The position numbers and the translations under genes were made by a program. Below, one piece after another: positions 24,901 to 35,944 of a stretch of 64,000 nucleotides of DNA. The stretch is from Juglans regia (lineage: Eukaryota; Streptophyta; Magnoliopsida; Fagales; Juglandaceae): assembly GCF_001411555.2 (NCBI RefSeq), contig NC_049916.1, forward strand, positions 7,839,889-7,903,888, written 5' to 3'. The notes under the pieces are model-generated. The model saw only the letters and a list, made by a program, of their open reading frames with translations. It was not told the DNA's origin and searched no databases. The first letter of the stretch is position 1, and each line of letters begins with the position of its first letter.

Positions 24901-25790
24901 TTTTTTTTTTTTTTTAATAAACGAAGCACATTCATTCATTAAAAGCGGACATTACAACGTTGACTTGAAACAAACAGTACAAGCCAATTACAATGTTGAT
25001 AGTTTCCCAGCGCACTTCCGTGACTGACATGGTCTAATCCAGACTGTAAATCTCTAAAGACCTAAGTCTAAGAGGCAGTACAACTCTGTCCACGACAGAG
25101 ATAACAAAGGTAACCAATCCCCTTACCCCGAGAGATCACCAACCCCACCAAACACCGTCAAAGTGGAGGGGTGGGTTTGGCTTTTATTTTTCTAAAAAAA
25201 TAGTACAGAAATTAAAAATACAATGGGAAAGTCGAATTGCATATTGAGAAGAGTGGGATCCGGTTTTCAATCTTGGAGGAATTGTAAAATACACAAGTAG
25301 AGGCTAAGGTGGCACGTGAGGGCCACGTGCCACTCTGGAGGGATGGCAGTCGATCTGGTCAGCAGCAGTCGGTGGTCCTGGAACCGAAGTGCTCGACATG
25401 GTGGTGCATGGGTTACACGCGCTCGTGGCCCAAAACTTTGGGTCGCGCATGTGGCTCACGCGCCGTTCCGTCCAGCGAATTTCTTTGTCCTTCTGAAAGA
25501 TTAGCGCCTTGGGGACCCCATGGAGGGGCGCGTGGCGGTCGCCAGACGTCGGAGCGCAGCAAATCGAACTTCTAACTTCCTTTGCCCTAAAAAAACTCTA
25601 AAAGTAATAGAAAAAATAGGGGAGAAGAGAAAAGAGAGAAGGGAGATGTGGGAGGGAAGGGAGGGGGGGAGGAGCCGGGAGGGGAGGGGGGTTGGGGAGG
25701 AGCTCCCCAGTGCTTTCAGAACTCTTGTGTTTCTAGAGAGAAGGGAGAGCTTTGAGAGATAGAGAGAGAAGGGCTTGAGAACCCCTAACT
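24901..25790 (-). mobile_element. Internally deleted LINE nested in the hAT element
   Basis: The plus strand begins with 17 or more T (24901 on), the poly(A) of a minus-strand retroposon, preceded inside by a typical plant L1 3' end (GCTTCGTTTATTAAAA on the minus strand). Flanks TAAATTCATGGATTT (about 24888-24902) and TAAATTCATAGATTT (about 25793-25807) form a target duplication of about 15 bp with one mismatch. The far end (25300-25790) is strikingly GC-rich, polypyrimidine-rich on the minus strand, and resembles a LINE 5' UTR. Since both ends are present but no ORF1 or reverse transcriptase lies between, this is an internally deleted, non-autonomous derivative. ORFs here are by-products of base composition. 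Confidence 0.7.
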
Positions 25791-26156
25791 TTTAAATTCA
25801 TAGATTTAGAAGTTTATGAATCATGATAATTATAATTTATCTTGAGTCTGACAACCTTTGCCATTGATGAGCCATATTTTTTTTTTATTTGTGATGACCC
25901 CCCATTGATTATAATTTATTTGTAAGAGACTCAAATAGCCACATTTGTTGTTGTTCACTTACTTTTGTGAAATTTATTTGTTATTCAAATCTTTTTTTGT
26001 TCACTTAGTAATAAATACAAACTATACAAAAAAAATCTAACAACTTTATATCATTACTAATTAGGTACTTATCAGGTTTATTCTTGATCTATAAATTTTT
26101 GTTAAAGTATAGAAAAATATGAGCAGATTCTTTTTTTTTTTTTTTTTTAAAAAGAC

Positions 26157-28500
26157 ATGGACAATTCGAAGAGTAATATAAGTTTAGATAGCTCGATAAC
26201 AACGGAACGCAATACTTCTATCACTGATGAGCGTCCCTCTAAAACTTCAAGAATTCAATCTGAAGATATGCATGCTACCTCTTTGGAATGTGATTCAGGA
26301 TTACATCCACAAATATAAAAATTTCCTACTAACCTACAAGATAAGATCTGACTTGCCTATCTTAAAACTGGTCCATATCAACCTAAACTTTCATAATATC
26401 TATTTTTACGAATAGACAATCAACGTCATTGATTTCAATTTTCTTTATTTCAAAGATATTCAAAGTGGTTGGAGTACTCACCATCGAAGAATGTTGTATT
26501 TTATCTTCCATGCTACATTTTTGCTAAGAAATCAACGGGCCATCCAGGATCAAATGCATTTACCAATAAAAGGTTTTGACAATTTGAAAAAAATGAATGA
26601 TAGAATGAATTGTCCTTTAATAGGACATGTGGGGAGAGATCCAAATTCACTACATAAAAATGCTGTGAAATGTTGTGAGAATCTAATGAATCAGTCAAGA
26701 CATATTGACAAGTTAGTTGAAAAACAAGTATAATAAGAAATGAAGAATAATCGGTTACGACTCAAAACTTCGATAGATAGTGTTCAATGGCTTACGTTCA
26801 AAGCTTGTGCCTTTAGAGGTCACGATGAAAGCTTTGACTCAAAAAATAAGGTAACTTCTTTGAATTGATAAAACTTCTGGCAAGTTATAATGATCAAGTT
26901 GATAGAGTTGTCATGAAAAATACTCCACAGAATGCCAAATATACATCACCCAAAATCTCAAAGAAAATTTTGCATATATTTGCAAATAAAGTGCGAAACG
27001 GAATTCGCGAAGAAATCGGGGATGTCAAATTTTGTATTCTTATTGACGAAGCTCGGAATGAGTCTAAAAGAGAACAAATGACTATCATTTTGAGATTTGT
27101 TGATAAAGATGATTTTATTAAAGAACGATTTTTTCATATTGCGCATCTCAAAGAGACTGACACTAACTCTAAAAAATGCGATATGTGTTCTTCTTTCTCG
27201 TTAGGACCTTCAAATTGAGAATATTCGAGGTCAAGGATATAATGGAGGAAGTAATATGCGTGGTGAATATAATAGATTACAAGCTTTATTTCTTAAAGAT
27301 TGTCTCTATGTATATTATGTGCATTGTTAGGCTCATAAACTATAATTAGCTTTAGTTGGGGCCTCTAGAGAAGCCAAACATGTTCATCAGTTCTTTGTCC
27401 ATTTGACATCCATTATCAATATTGTTGTTGGTTCTTCTAAATGTAATGATGAATTATAATATGCTCAAGCTGCTGAAATTGAAAATTTGATCGATTTCAA
27501 TGAGATTGAGACTGGAAAAAGGGCAAATCAAATTGGTACGCTACAACGAACTGGAGATACTAGATCTTATTTTCAATCTATTTGTAACTTGATGAAGATG
27601 TTTGGTGCTACTTGCTTAGTTATCAATACTATCTCAAATGAGGGATCAAATTATTCTCAACGTAGTGATGTTGAAGCGGTTTACATGACATTAACATCTT
27701 TTGAATTTATTCTAATATTACATTTGATGAGAAAAATTATAGAAATCACTAATGAACTTTGTCAATCTTTGCAACAAAATTTTCAAGATATTGTGAATGC
27801 ATGAGCCTATTTTCAACCACAAAAATACTCATTCGAAAGCTGAGAGATGATGGGTGGGAGTCTTTGCTTATTGATATTAAATCATTTTGTGAAAAACGCC
27901 AAATTGATATTCCTGATATAAATGACCAATATATTAGAGCTCGAGACAAATCTCATCGTCAAGTTGACAAGTCATTGACAACAACAGAGCATCATTTTAA
28001 GATTGATATATTTACTGCTATAAGAGACTTCCAGTTGCAATAATTGAACAATAGATTTAACGATCATACAATGTAACTTCTCATTCTTAGTGCTGCTTTA
28101 AACTCTAAGTTGCATACAAATAATTTAAAATTAATGATATATGCAAGTTGGTTGAGAAGTTTTATCTACAGGATTTTACTGAGCGTGAAAAATTCATTTT
28201 GTGAATTCAATTGCTACATTATGAGCTTGATGTGTTGACGCATCTAGATTTCAAGATATGTCTACATTATCTGAGCTATGCAAAGGACTAACAATTTCAG
28301 AAAAGTAAAAAAATTATTATTTGATTGACAGGTTAATTCATCTGGTTTTAACTCTTCGTATTTCTACTGCTACTACTAAGTGAGTATTTTCTGCCATGAA
28401 ACTTATAAAACTAGATTGCGTATTCGAATGGAAGATGAGTTTCTTGAAGATCATTTGCTAGTTTATATTAAAAAAAAATTGCCAAGAATTTCATTTCAAA
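26157..28500 (+). pseudogene. hAT transposase pseudogene (TTF zinc finger, DUF4371, hAT dimerisation)
   Basis: Coding starts near ATG 26157 (MDNSKSN...). In order, and in shifting frames, I see a DSGLHPQI-type N-terminal region ended by a stop near 26318; a TTF-like zinc-finger neighbourhood (YSPSKNVVFYLPC, then GFDNLKKMND, NCPLIGHVGRDPNS, 26470-26730); a DUF4371 core at 26865-27180 (SYNDQVDRVV, CILIDEARNESKREQM); the middle part to 28040 (LRDDGWESLL, RQIDIPDIND); and a C-terminal dimerisation block near 28320-28470 (STATT, then METYKTRLRIRMEDEF-like residues). At least six stops or frame changes. It resembles plant 'zinc finger MYM-type protein 1-like' transposases. The encoded enzyme would cut and paste its own element; it is now broken. 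Confidence 0.82.
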
Positions 28501-28935
28501 GGTGATAATAGATTAATTTTATTCTATGAAAGATCGTCGAGCTTAATTTGAAGGGAAGATTCTTCGTTTATATTTCATTTTCTTTTCTTTTTGTAATGGT
28601 CTCTGGCAAACTATAAAAATACTAAGGAACATTATCTTATAAGATGATTTATAGATATGTATTTTTTGTATACAATTTTATAATGTATGATTATTATTTT
28701 TTATATAGTTAGGTGCAAAAAACACATATTATTTATACTCACACATATCACACACTTTGTCAATCGCCTCCCGAAACACCAAATCCTAGTTCCACCCTTA
28801 TAGTCATGTTAAAGGGCATATCTAGTTCTAAAAGTCATATTTGATGCATCCTCTGCCTTAACGCATAGCCAAACATCCCTTAAGTCACATTGAACCCGCA
28901 CATTTAGGGCACATCAAGGTTAGCTTTCATTAGGG

Positions 28936-29075
28936 GTGAAAAAAAAATCGGACTGGACTGGACCGGACCGAACCGATGGGTTTGGTTCGGTCCAATACCT
29001 GTTTCATTTCTCTCAAAGTCGGTCAAAATCGGTTCGATTCCGGTTTTCATTTTTTTAACACCGGACCGGGTCAAG
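28936..29075. repeat. Partial GGTCCGG fold-back element
   Basis: GGGGTGAAAAA followed by GGACTGGACTGGACCGGACC and, at the other side, CACCGGACCGGG. Same family as 31588-32308, but the A/T core is missing. Confidence 0.5.
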
Positions 29076-29156
29076 TAAGACTTTAGGCTCTCGTCCTCCT
29101 CCTGTTTGATGGGGAGGAGGTACTCACCATTGAAGGGTTGGTTTGATTAACTCTAC

Positions 29157-29519
29157 GGGCTCGTTTGCATACTAAAAATATTTCAGAATATCCGTAAATA
29201 GTTTGTAAATAGTAATAAAATAATTTGTGTTAATATGTTCTATTGAGTTTTGAGAAATGAGAGAGCAAAGTTAAATCAAAATATTATAAAACTAAAAAAT
29301 TGTTTGAATATAATTTTTAATATTACTTTTGTTTTGAAATTTGAAAAAGTTATATTGTTTTTTGTGTTTTGTCTAAAAGTTTTGGAAAGTTGCAAGCATT
29401 AGCTAAAAAATATGAATATTTGAAATTGAGAATTGTTTTGTGTTTAAGTGATGTTTGGAAATGAAAGATTTGAGAATATCTAAGAACATCCAATAACATA
29501 TGTATTCCCAAACGAGCCC
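29157..29519 (+). mobile_element. MITE, GGGCTCGTTTG ends
   Basis: Left end GGGCTCGTTTG (29157-29167) and right end CAAACGAGCCC (29509-29519) are perfect 11-bp inverted repeats. The interior has the GTTTTGAGAAATGAGAGAG and AAATATTATAAA words of the same family as 34190-34500. Confidence 0.75.
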
Positions 29520-29912
29520 TGAGGCTTATCTAAAAAGTGAGATGATCTCATTTTATCTCATCTCAAAATTTCTCATAATTTTCTTCTCAAACATCATTCA
29601 AAGACAAACACTTTTCAATTTTAAATCTTCAACTTTTGCTTCTAATCATTACCTAATTATTATAACTTTTTCAAATTTCTAAAAAACACAAAAAATAATA
29701 ATATTTTTCAAATTTCAAAACAAAAATTATATTAAAAAAATTATATTTTAACAATATCTTAATTTTATAAGATCTTTATTGAATTTTTTTTACTCTCATT
29801 TCCCAAAATTTAATAAAACATTTTAATTCAAATCATTTACTACTATTTACAAGTTATTTCACTAATATTCACAAAATTTTCATCTCATCTTACTTTTCAA
29901 ATGAGCCCTAAG
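29520..29912 (-). mobile_element. Second MITE copy, reverse orientation, abutting the first
   Basis: It starts TGAGGCTTATCTAAAAAGTGAGATGATCTC and ends CATCTCATCTTACTTTTCAAATGAGCCC at 29908. Its minus strand repeats the interior of 29157-29519, so two related elements lie back to back. Confidence 0.6.
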
Positions 29913-30053
29913 AAATGTCTATCCCAAAAGTTGATACCTTTATTTATAACAATAAGCCTAAGATTCCATTCCTCTCGATCCATTTACTACCCAACTTCAA
30001 GTCAATGCCAAATAATCTGTAGAACATTAGTTATCTAGCCAAAATACAACTTA

Positions 30054-30385
30054 GGCTGCGTTTGAATGTTGAATTGACCTAAACTGAGTTGAGTTCTCTA
30101 TAAATAGTAGTGAGTTAAGATGGCGGAGTGAGTTATGTGGGCCTCACCTAAGATGAGTTTAGATGTGTTTGGATGTTAAAATGAATTAGATGTATTTATG
30201 GGAAGTTGAAAAATATTGTAGGTCTCACGAGTAAAGAGGTGTTGAGTCGAAAAAGGTTGTGGGTCTCACGTGTAAAGAAGTTTTGAGTTGAGTTGAGTTT
30301 AGTGATTTAAGAGTTGGGTATTTGAATATTAGAAGAGGTTTAAACTTGAACCAAACTGAGTTCGGTCAAGGAACCAAACACAGCC
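30054..30385 (+). mobile_element. Tourist-like MITE with TTA target duplication
   Basis: Left end GGCTGCGTTTGAATG and right end GAACCAAACACAGCC are inverted repeats. TTA at 30051-30053 and 30386-30388 is the 3-bp duplication characteristic of PIF/Harbinger elements. The 332-bp body has no ORF and the words TTGAGTTGAGTT, GTGGGTCTCACGTGTAAAG. It is the best-preserved member of a family with degenerate copies at about 690-990, 34510-34850 and 48050-48560. Confidence 0.88.
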
Positions 30386-30388
30386 TTA

Positions 30389-31587
30389 CGCACTGTTTGG
30401 TTATTGAGGTAAAACATAAACCTTCTTAAATATCCATATGGATAGGCCATTTGTGCATATCCAAATGGCTTGTTCAGTGTCTCATCTCATCTAAAGCAGT
30501 TTCACAGCGTAAGAGCACTAGTAATGAATTAGACATTGTTAAAATTTAGTCAAAATTTACATAATTAGCTAAAAAAAAAAATACCCACATCAAACTCTCT
30601 GTATAGTAAATTATAATATTTGGATTTCGCAGGTCAAATATAGCCAGCCAAAATTGCTGCCACATATATATTTGTTTCACATAAAATATTATTTCCGCTC
30701 TTTTTGGCACAACCACTTTTCACCATGCACCTAGCATTTACAGATTTTTCGGCACTACCATCTGGGCAAATCATATTCCAAAAATTCTATTTACAACTGG
30801 TCAGGGGAACCGCGGGGGCACCGCTTCCCACCTGGCCAAATTAAAACTCTTTTTTTAAAACTCTCTCATTCTTTCTTTTACATCAGATCAATGGCTAAGA
30901 TCTCTGCAATCTTAATTTCTAGCAAATCTCACCGACAAATCATTACAGCATAGAACAAATCACAGCACAGCACATCTCCCTCCCCCTAACCCAGTTCACA
31001 GATCTACATTTCCTCCCACAACTTCTTTCTCTGTGCTGCTTCATGTTTTTTTATAACAAATTTATATCTATATTGTACAGCTTCAACATCTTGATCCAAT
31101 ACTTTTAAGGACCACAACAATAACTTGACCAAAGTATGAAAATAGAAAAGAGAGAACAAAAGTTTTAATTCAAAGAAGAAACGTGACCCAAAGTGATTAA
31201 TTTCGAATATGATCTCCATCATCGCCAAATTGGATTCTTCGGGATGATTATTATTGCCGGTACCGGTTTCCTTCCTTAATTTCATTTTTTTTTTTTTTTT
31301 TTTTTTTTTCCACCGGACCCATTTTCAAACTCGGCCTCTGGATCATTGGTCTGCAATTTTTGTTATGGGTATTCTTTTTTAGTTTTTGGTTGGATTATTG
31401 GTTTGCAATATCAGACTTGGCCACTAGATCCTTCGTCTTCGGAACCCCTATTCCCATTGTCTTCATCTTCTCCACCGCCTCACAAAGCCACAACCCACAT
31501 AGCCACATCCCACAAAGCACCTATCGTCTTCTCCATAGTCACGGTTTTGATATAATTTTTGCTTGCATTCTCCCCAACTAAACATAA
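30389..31587. other. Intergenic DNA without recognised gene
   Basis: Holds a 24-nt poly(T) run at about 31286-31310, which may be the tail of a minus-strand retroposon, but I could not identify its body. Short ORFs on either strand (31004-31285 minus, 31346-31581 plus) match nothing I know. Confidence 0.5.
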
Positions 31588-32308
31588 GGGTGTAAATTTA
31601 AACCGAAAAATCAGTCCGGATTGGACCGAACCGAACCGGTTGGTCCAGTTTTGAACCGATCTGGTCCGAAACCGGTTCCTATATTATGAAAACTGGTTGG
31701 ATCCAGTCCGGTTTCGGTTCCGTAGTTTTCGGAACCGGACCGAACCGGTTGGAAAAAATATATATATATAAATTAATTTTATATATTATACAAAATATTT
31801 ATATATATAAATTATATATAATATATAATATATAATTATATATTAAATTTTGATATATAATATATAATTATATATACATATGAAATAATTTCATATTATA
31901 ATTTATAAATTATAATATAAAATGTTAATCTTAAATATGAATATTTGTAATTTGTTTGATCATATGTTATTAATATAATTATATATAAAATAATGTTATT
32001 ATAATTTATAAAATAAAAGTTTAATCTAAAGATGAAAATTTAATTGATCATATGTTTTAAACATAATATATATTAAATTATTAATAATATTTTATTATAA
32101 AATGTAACACTTTATTATATTTTTTGTCCATTTTAAAAAAATTGGAAAACCGGATCAGATCGGACCGGAAACCGGTAAAACCGGAGGTACCGGTTTATGA
32201 GGATAACCGAAGCATAATCAGTTTTGAAAAATACAAAAACCGGTACATACCAGTTCGGTCCTAGATTTTGTCTAAAATCGGACCAGACCGGACCGATTAC
32301 ATCCCTAA
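31588..32308. repeat. Long fold-back element with GGTCCGG arms
   Basis: Left arm AGGGTGTAAATTTAAACCG, then repeated GGACCGAACCGAACCGG and GGTCCGAAACCGG words to about 31750. Core 31757-32130 is almost only A/T. Right arm has CGGACCGGAAACCGGTAAAACC, GGTACCGG, and closes GACCAGACCGGACCGATTACATCCCT at 32308. The outer ends (AGGGTGTAA / TTACATCCCT) are inverted repeats. Arms of 150 bp or more could fold into a long hairpin. It is the most complete copy of this family in the window. Confidence 0.7.
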
Positions 32309-33224
32309 CCAAACAACAGAGAGAAGTAGAATTTCAATCTTGAAAGTGTCGTGTAAATTGATTTTAAAAAACTAAAGCAAAAGGATCTCTTGTATTGTTT
32401 ATACAAAACCCATTGCATGAGTTTGATAAATTAATTAATTTATAATAAATAGAAAGAGAGAGACTTTAGTATCTCAGTGGGTCTTATAAAGCTCCTAAAG
32501 ACGCTTCTCAAAAAGTCCCATTTCTCAAAAAGTCCCATTTGACCTCCAAATTTTTTTTTTAAACCGTCGTGAGCTTTGTTTTATTCTTGTTGAGCACCGA
32601 TTTAGGTGTTTTTCTATCACTTGAAATCCTCTACCAAAATGGATTTGGGCGTTTTTAGCCACTCGAAATGCTCTGCAAAAAAAGGTTAGTCCTTCCTTCT
32701 TTCTTTAGTCCAATCCTTTCTTCTTCTTTTAGTCCCTCTTCTTCAAATGCTGGTTCTTCTCTAGTCATTGGTTCAAACGCTGAGATGTTATTTCTTCTTC
32801 AGTCGATGGGTTGCTTGTTTCCTTTCATTTATTCTATTTTTTTATTATTATTGTCAGAAGTTGATGTGGCAGTTGCCACTTCAGCCAGTTACACGATCGT
32901 TCCATAAGACCGGTTGTATGTAGAAGAACTGAATCATGTTCTAAGAAAAAATATAATTTTCGTAATTGCTCTTCCACATCTGGTGTGATTATTTATCGTT
33001 ATACCAAGACATGTACACTTTTTTAATTATAATAAATCAATATTTCAATTACTATTAGAAATAAAATAAATGTAAAAGTTAAAATCAAAATTTTAATAAA
33101 ATAATGATAGATTTAGAAAGTTTAATATTTGGTGTTATTGAAAAGTGACTAGTTAAATTATAAAAAATGAATTTACTAGTCAAAGTTTAGCTAAAAAATG
33201 GCTAGACCACTACTAATTAGATAT
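32309..33224. other. Intergenic DNA without recognised gene
   Basis: A hydrophobic 79-residue ORF at 32668-32907 has no recognisable motif and no supporting context. Nothing else seen. Confidence 0.45.
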
Positions 33225-34170
33225 GAGCATTGGCATTGGACTTATGAAATGAGTGATTCAGAATTTGATGAATTTGTGTTTAAAATCATTGCATTGGATT
33301 TAACATATACTAAAATTTTTAACTTTGAGCTGAAGTACATTTAAATTCATCTCTAAATTTGAAGACTAATTGTTCATACTTTATAACCATTATTTTATTT
33401 ACTTAAATTATTGTTTCCCAATTTTGAGCCACAATATATTTAAGTTGGGAAACAATAATTTAAATATAAAATTAAATTATTAATTAATATATAGTTAATA
33501 TAATTGTAAAATATGAAAAAAATAAATTAAAAATATTATTATTAAAAAAATAATATTATATTATTATTTTGACTAATCCATTGATTAATTTAATGTGGGG
33601 TTATGGCTACGGCCTTTTTTTATTTATGAAAAATATGTACTTTTAATCAAATTTTAGAAATAGATTTGATGAAACCAATACCAATGCTCTGACATTGGCT
33701 TCATCAAGGTTATATAATCTTCGAAATTTGATGAAAATTACATGTTTTCTATAAATTCAAAATCTCTTTAACCATAACCCCACATTGGATTAATCAAAGT
33801 AATAATATAAAAAAAAATTTAATAATAATGTTTTTAATTTTGTTTTTCAAAATTTTTAATTACACTAATTATATGTTAATTAATAATAATATTTCTTCCT
33901 TTACATATTTCAAAACTGAACACGAAAATGAAATTGAAAGGGCGTTTGAGGGAAGTGAAAATCATGAGAAATGAAAATTGGAAAGTAAAGTAGTTAGTGT
34001 AATTTTTACAATAAAATATTATTTTAAAGATGAATAATACATCTTCAAATTTGAAGATATACTTAAAATTGGTATAACTTCTAGTTCAAACTTTTACTTT
34101 TTGAAGAAACCAATGTAGATAATTTTACTTTCATTTCTTCAAATTCTAAAGATGCATTGGCTAATGCCAG
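33225..34170. mobile_element. Two GAGCATTGGC-type MITEs head to head (inverted pair)
   Basis: Copy 1 (33225-33689) begins GAGCATTGGCATTGGAC and ends GATGAAACCAATACCAATGCTC. Copy 2 (about 33691-34170) begins CATTGGCTTCATCAAGG and ends near GCATTGGCTAATGCCAGTG; its first half is the reverse complement of the second half of copy 1 (for example AATGTGGGGTTATGGCTACGG versus AACCATAACCCCACATTGG). They are related to the element at 53243-53709. The pair makes a large imperfect palindrome centred near 33690. Confidence 0.65.
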
Positions 34171-34179
34171 TGTTCTTGG

Positions 34180-34870
34180 GTAGGTTTGGGAAGTAAGATA
34201 AAATGAAAATTTTGTAAATAATAGTAATATAGTTTGATTTGAGTATTTTTTAGATTTTAAGAAATGAGAGAGAAAAAGTTAAATAAAAAATATTATAAAG
34301 TTAAAATATTGTAAGAATTTAGTTTTACAATATTATTTTTGTTTGAGATTTAAAAAAGTTAGAATTTTTTTTATTTTTTATTTAAAATTTTGAAAAAGTT
34401 ATAATGGTTAGTTTGAAAAAGTTGTAGTGATTAGTTTGAAAATTTTGTATTTCAATTATATTTTAGAATAAGATAAGATAAGATAAAATGAGATTAGATG
34501 AGAATTTTTTATTTAGATGAGATGAGTTGAGTTCTTTATGAATAATAGTAAGTTGAGATGATTGAGTGAATTTTATAAAGCCAAACTAAGATGAGTTTAG
34601 ATATGTTTAGATATTAAGATGAGTTTAGATGTGTTTAGATATTAGGATGAGTTTAGATATATTTATGAAAGTTAAAATAAATTGTGGGTCTCGCGTGTAA
34701 AGAGATGTTGAGTTGAAAAAGATTATAGATCTTGTGTGTAAAGAGATTTTGAGTTGAGTGATGTTTAATAATTTAAAAATTAAATATTTAGATGTTAAAT
34801 TTAATTTAAAATTAGACTAAACTAAATTAACTGAATTGATCTCAGTTTGTTCCATTGTCCAACGGAGGCC
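34180..34870 (+). repeat. Degenerate MITE copies (two families)
   Basis: 34190-34500 repeats the interior of the 29157-29519 MITE (GAGAAATGAGAGAGAAA, AAATATTATAAAGTTAAAA). 34510-34850 repeats the Tourist-like MITE of 30054-30385 (GAGTTGAGTT, AATAGTAAGTTGAGATG, GTGGGTCTCGCGTGTAAAGAG), with an extra internal duplication of GATGAGTTTAGAT(G/A)T. Confidence 0.55.
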
Positions 34871-34879
34871 TCACGCCCT

Positions 34880-35930
34880 CGTTTGGATTCTTCTTCTTGA
34901 GATGGTAAGTCCAAACTGTAATTTTTTATATTATCATTGGGACTTCTGAATTAGATAATTAAGGAAAAAATTACAGTTTATAATTCTACACAATATAACC
35001 GATAATTTTAATTGTGTATTTTATATTGATAATTGATAGGAATTTTTGAATTACAATAAATCTAAGAAAGAAATAACTGATAACTTTTCGTCATTGTAAT
35101 TTAAAGCTAGAATTAACTAATTTTTAAGATAAAAAAAAAAGAATTACCTAATTTTTGGTGGGACCTACTCATAATTTAGAATTTTGGGAGCAAATAAATT
35201 GGGGAAAAAATAACGTAGGTAATTTTGTAATTTATAATTGATAATTACAATAATGTATTTTATAATAAAAATTGATATTTTTGGAAATTATTGAATAATA
35301 TAAATTTTGGAAAAAATAAAAGTTTTAATTTTGTGATTTTAATATGTTTATGAGTATTTAATTTAAAAATTGATATTAGTTAATGAAAGATATATACATA
35401 AATAAATTTACTCAATCATTACAAATACTTTCCAATATTAAATTCCTATAAAAAGTTAAAATCATCTCATCTCAATTCTACGTTCAAATACATAAATTTT
35501 TACAAACTAATTTGTCTTATCTTAATTCAAAATTGAATTTTATTTCTATGTCAACTTATCATATCTCATTGCAATACCTTAACCTCATATCTCTATTCAC
35601 TTTCACAAACCGACTCATATTAGGCACCCAAATCAGATTACATATACGTCATCCTTTAGCAGCCTACGACAACTAATCAAAGCATCAACAAGAAAAATCT
35701 AGCACAATGAATGTTGTGTTGAGAGGGGCCGACGTAGGCAGTGCGGCGGTTTTTGTGGCAAATTGAAATTTCATTTCGGCATAGTCGTTATATAGATAAA
35801 TTATATATCTTTTATCTTAAAAGAGATTATGTTAATATGAATAGTGAGATCAACAATAATAAATATTGTTATTTTTTTACGCTTTTTATTCATTTTTCGT
35901 CTATTTGTTTATTTTTAGTTTGAAGAGAGA
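34880..35930. other. AT-rich intergenic DNA
   Basis: No gene recognised. Mostly eroded MITE-like A/T DNA with scattered ATAATTTATAATTGATAATTAC palindromic words. Confidence 0.4.
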
Positions 35931-35944
35931 GTGAGAGAGAGAGA

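Larger units (their letters stand above)
24188..28800 (+). mobile_element. Complete but inactive hAT transposon (ZMYM/TTF type)
   Basis: The left end CAGGGGTAGAACT (24188-24200) is matched by the right end AGTTCCACCCTTA (28788-28800), an inverted repeat of about 13 bp with three or four changes. Outside them lie TGGTCGTG (24180-24187) and TAGTCATG (28801-28808), an 8-bp target duplication, the hAT hallmark, with two G-to-A changes. The cargo is a decayed transposase (26157-28500) of the TTF-zinc-finger/DUF4371 class, in the same direction. A LINE-derived element (24901-25790) has inserted into the 5' part. Several stops and frameshifts show it cannot now move by itself. Confidence 0.82.

Noticed and set aside
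25309..25762. Overlapping plus-strand ORFs in a GC-rich segment
   Set aside because: They lie in the 5'-like end of the nested LINE, exist in several frames, and have no motif; base composition explains them.
31004..31285. 93-residue minus-strand ORF (ends in AAQRKKLWEEM)
   Set aside because: No recognised domain, no splice partners, and it starts next to a poly(T) run; chance ORF or unidentified retroposon.
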